From Epiperipatus broadwayi (Eukaryota > Onychophora > Udeonychophora > Euonychophora > Peripatidae), in contig JAQFVV010006238.1 of the NCBI GenBank assembly GCA_028023455.1, positions 5,714,572 through 5,778,571 of the forward strand: a DNA stretch of 64,000 nt, written 5' to 3'. The stretch's first letter is position 1. Each line of letters starts with the position of its first letter. Positions 60,121 to 64,000 of the stretch are shown piece after piece. The translations under genes were made by a program, and so were the position numbers. The notes under the pieces are model-generated. The model was not told the origin of the DNA. It was given only the letters and a program-made list of their open reading frames with translations, and made no database searches.

Positions 60121-63100
60121 ATTTGTTTAAGTTATTATTTAAATAATAAATAATTAAATATTATTCTAGAATATTCTGAAAGTGTCACATGTCTTAAAAG
60201 TGTTTGTGTTAGTCAGTGAGCTTTCATGTTGAAAGGCAGAAATATTGATTTGTGTTTTCTTACTAATAAAATTGGATACATTTTAAATGTTGCAAATTAA
60301 TATTTGTGGATAATATTTTAAAAAATAACAATTAAATTTATTGTACTGTTTGAATAATGTTTTTGGTTTAAAAATTAATATTTTAAATTATTAAAAGTAG
60401 TTTAAATAGTTTAATAAAGGTAATTAATATTTTAGAAGTGTTAAATAATTTTGATATACTATTTAAAAATGATGAGTCATATTATTTAGAAAATTATTTT
60501 GGAGATAAAATTTTATTTATATCTAAATTAGTATGTGTTAAGAAGTAGGTTTAACCAATAAGATTACTAGATAAAATCAATATGAAAACAGCTGTTTGAT
60601 CAGTCTAGAGTGTAACAAGATTTGAGAAATTGATTATTAATATTTTTTGTTTGTCTAATTGTTTAAAGTTGTAATTTTTTATAAAATTTATTATTTTCTA
60701 TCTAAAAGTTTTTTTAAAGTATAATTTTAAGTAGCTGTTTTAAAATAATGACTGAATAAAGCAAGTTATTTTCTATCAGCAAAGTTTTACTTTGAAACTT
60801 AACTAAGAACTATGATAGTTTTTATGGAAACTGATTGTAGTCAACAGAATATCAGTAAAATGTGTATCAAAAGCATTATCTCTAATAGCTTTATTTAATT
60901 CCAATAAATATAATTTTCAAGAAAGTTTAAGCTAATAAGTATGAAAAGGATATTTATAACAAGTTATTCAAATAGTTTTATAAATTTCAAAAGAAGTACA
61001 AATTAATATTTTGCACCTGAATTGAAACCTGGATGAAAAAATATTTTGAAGTGTGAGTTATAATTTATTATTATGTGAATGAGAATGAAATGCTTTATTT
61101 TTAGTTTTTTGAATGGATTATATAATTAGAAGTGATACATAACAAAATGGAGAGAAAATGACTCTTAAACTTTATATTTTAGGAAAGATTTACTTATTAT
61201 AAATAAAAAAATACTGATGAATAAACTATATATTTTAAATGACTTCCTTTGTTTTAAAGTAAAGTGAACTATAATGTAATTTCTTTGAAGATTAGTATTA
61301 TATTATATTAATAGTGCCTGGATGAAAAGTTGTATAACTCTTTTTATAAAGGTCTGATTGAAATGTGTGTATTTAGAAGAGAGGAAAAAAATCTTGAATA
61401 TTTTTTTTTAAAATGTACTTATCTTTAATGAATACAGATATGTATGTATGGTGAAAGAAATTTAACAAATGAATATATCTTGTGTTATAAAATATTTTGC
61501 AAATGCTTACTGATGGAAATATTAATATTGTGATATATTTTTGCTATAAAAAGTTTGAATTAGTATAAAAAAATATATGTACATAAAGAATATATTATTT
61601 AATATGAAAATGGATCTTTCTTTATTTTTCCCATTGAAATATTGGTTATCTGGATAAATATTAAGAAAATGGACTTAATAGTATATTTATCTAATATTGA
61701 TGCTTTGCCAAGACTATTATAGATTCAATTTTGTGATTTATGAGTTTTGTTTATTGTGCCGGGAGAAGAGATGAGTTTTCATTCAAATTTTTTTCTAGTA
61801 TCTTAGCAACGGGAAGAGGGAGTAAGATGTTAGAAGAATGGAAGCAAGTAGAGACTTTAGTAATTTTGAATTTTTCTTTTTCTTATTATTTTAGTTTATT
61901 GTTAATATTTTATATAACGTCTAATTGACATGTTTTATTATAAATATGTTCTTACTTTAATATGAAGATAGTTTAGTTCTACTTAATAAAAAAGAAAAAT
62001 AGGTTTCAGATACTAATTTTCTGACAGGTAAATAAAATGCTTATAGCATATTTGATGTTGGACAATCAGAAAAAAAAAGTGGGTTACTGTTTATAATTCT
62101 AATAATTGTTAGAATTATAGGTAATATGTTGTTTATTTTCTGTTTCATTTTGATAATATTTTAAAGTATTTTTTATTGATATATTATTGTTATTTGTCAT
62201 ATTTCTTGAATATTTAAACATTAGATGAATCGTTTATATGATTATTAGCACATTATTTATTTTATAAAAAAAAAAGTAAATATAAGAGAATGCCTTATAC
62301 AATATCTAAAGATATTTTAAGTATTTTTTTTGGATAAATGCTAGAATATGCATATATTTTACAACATGATTGAGTTGTTAATATATTATCATTATGGATG
62401 GTATCTGTTGAGATACAGTGATATGAAAGTATTGATCTCTAAATTATATAATGCTATAGTAAAAAATAAATGTATGATACTAATGAATATTTTTATCAAA
62501 GTCATTGGTGCACGAAATACTTTGAACTATCTTGAAGTGAATATTAGATATTTGTTTTTAGAAAGGTAATTTGAAAATTATTTTTGTAATGTGACTTGTA
62601 CTTCTTTGCAATATTAGCAGAATTATTCAGTATGTGGAAGATAATGAATGGTGGTTGGGAAAGTAATATTTAAATGACATCCTAGGTAGTAGGGATATTT
62701 TAAAAGAATATTAGATGTGAGTTATATTGTCATAAATTGAGAATTTTAAAAATATAGGTAACTAAGGGACTGAATAGTAGTTTTTCCATGGACAGTTGCA
62801 TTCTTTCCACAGTCAGTAAGAGCTGAGATAGAAGCTATGACCAGTATTTAAGGTGCCTGGTAAATATGGACCTTAAGCAATGTAACCATAGTGATGTTTG
62901 TTTCATACTCATTGGAATTATTATTATTTTATATCTCTCACTATAATCACTATCAATTGCCACTGATTACATTATAAATGATAATTTTTTAAAGATGGTT
63001 AGAATAATAAGTAAATTGTTGAAAGTTGGAAATTTTTGTGAAGGCAAGAGGAAAAAAAATTCTATCACAAATAATGTTGAACTATTTACTGTTTATTATA

Positions 63101-63411
63101 ATAATATAGTAAAGGAACAATTTGATATTTCTATAAATGTTTTAAATGTTAGAAATCATTAAACTCAACTATAAATGCATATTTTGGTTGAATTGTAAGA
63201 GAGAGTGATGAAAGTGTGATTTTTGATACTATGATGGTTGTTAAGTATGAAAATATATAAAATATATGAAGCAATATACTTTATTAATATAGTTTAAATT
63301 TTCTATGAGAAAAAAAGTTATGAGATTATATTTTAAAATATTTTTTATACGTAATTAATTTTATGGAGTGATGCAATAATTATATTTTTCTTTATTTGAA
63401 TTTTTTTTGCA
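60121..63411. other. AT-rich intergenic DNA, no gene recognised
   Basis: Over 3 kb with no recognisable domain or repeat. The 62-codon frame at 61740-61928 is slightly less AT-rich at its start but has no recognisable family. Confidence 0.5.
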
Positions 63412-64000
63412 TAATAGCAGATACCAAATGCAGATAATTCAGGTTTATGCCCCAACAAGTTCTCATAGTGATGAAGTAGTAGAAGATTTTTATATGGATG
63501 TACAAAAGGCTTTTGATCAGAGTAAACAACATTTTAAAATTGTTATGGGAGACTTTAATGCTAGAATTGGTAGACAAATGAAAGATGAAATTGCTGTAGG
63601 TAATTTTGGTTATGGTAATAGAAATGAGAGAGGACATAGACTTGTGGAGTTTGCAGAAAAAGAAAAACTTTATATTATGAATTCATTTTTTGAGAAAAAT
63701 GTTAAAAGGAAATGGACATGGAAGCATCCAAATGAAGGTACAGCAGAATTGGATTATATTTTGACTAACCGAAAATACATATTTCAAGATTGTAATGTTC
63801 TTAATAAATTTAACACAGGAAGTGATCATCGATTAGTAAGGTGTAAGTTACGTGTTAATATAAAACTAGAGAGACAAAAATTATTAAGAAAAACAATATT
63901 TACAGTTGATATTCCTAATCTTCAGAAACATTCTAATGAATTTAAATTAGAACTTACAAATAGGTTTCAAGTGTTAGGAGATTTTGAACATGATACAGAT
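63412..64000 (+). CDS. RTE-type retrotransposon, endonuclease to linker, open to window end
   Basis: The frame from 63413 runs 196 codons with no stop and leaves the window. It contains QVYAPTS, FKIVMGDFNARIG (intact GDFNA motif), ELDYILTNRKY and FNTGSDHRLVRC (intact SDH motif), then the start of the linker to RT. The sequence is a close relative of 41536-42210 but lacks its stop codon, its 80-bp insertion and its Gly-to-Glu change in GDFNA. Homology starts abruptly at 63412, in mid-endonuclease, after a T-rich stretch, so the copy is 5'-truncated, as target-primed reverse transcription often leaves. The catalytic Asn and Glu are missing, so the endonuclease is incomplete. The ORF may continue as intact RT beyond the window. 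Confidence 0.92.

Noticed and set aside
61740-61928. 62-codon frame as a gene
   Set aside because: No recognisable domain, no conserved neighbour, and a Phe/Ser/Tyr/Ile-rich second half typical of chance AT-rich translation.

Overview
This is strongly AT-rich eukaryotic intergenic DNA, almost certainly from an invertebrate animal. The evidence for that is the mix of RTE-type and L1/Tx1-type non-LTR retrotransposons, a Penelope-like element, several tRNA-derived SINE families, hAT and possible pogo/Tigger-type DNA transposon ends, long simple repeats, and no bacterial-style gene packing. I could not assign the species or phylum. No complete host gene is visible. One short reading frame near 49.2 kb is a weak exon candidate.

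Layout. 0-11 kb: old unique-looking DNA with a (TA)n tract, a tRNA-like SINE (4.1 kb), several palindromic repeats, and a 0.9-kb inverted composite (6.9-7.8 kb) carrying hammerhead ribozyme motifs. 11.7-15.3 kb: a decayed L1/Tx1-like retrotransposon split by a 1-kb palindromic insertion. 16-22 kb: more palindromic repeats, trinucleotide repeats, and a near-perfect hammerhead motif at 21.9 kb. 22.8-26.5 kb: one old RTE copy broken by about four later insertions. 27.8-29 kb: adjacent foldback repeats and a tRNA-Gly-like SINE. 29.4-37.4 kb: a pair of matching inverted ends flanked by TA, with an antisense RTE relic inside. 39 kb: a SINE whose tRNA-like part is tandemly repeated at 73 bp. 41.0-44.0 kb: a nearly full-length but broken RTE element. 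46-51 kb: RTE and SINE relics. 51.9-53.6 kb: a broken Penelope-like element with reverse transcriptase and GIY-YIG remnants. 56.4 kb: a hAT miniature with perfect 8-bp target duplication. 57.7-59.5 kb: an antisense L1/Tx1-like copy. 59.7-60.1 kb: another palindrome. 63.4 kb to the window end: a 5'-truncated RTE copy with an unbroken reading frame.

Most notable theme: two separate repeat families (called A and B here) contain the conserved core of type I hammerhead ribozymes with minimal stem III, as known for Penelope-like elements and animal retrozymes. Most copies here are inverted pairs, not the head-to-tail repeats described for retrozymes, and most are bounded by 10-16 bp target-site duplications. 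RTE and Penelope-like elements in the same window are candidate sources of the mobilising enzymes; that link is inference.
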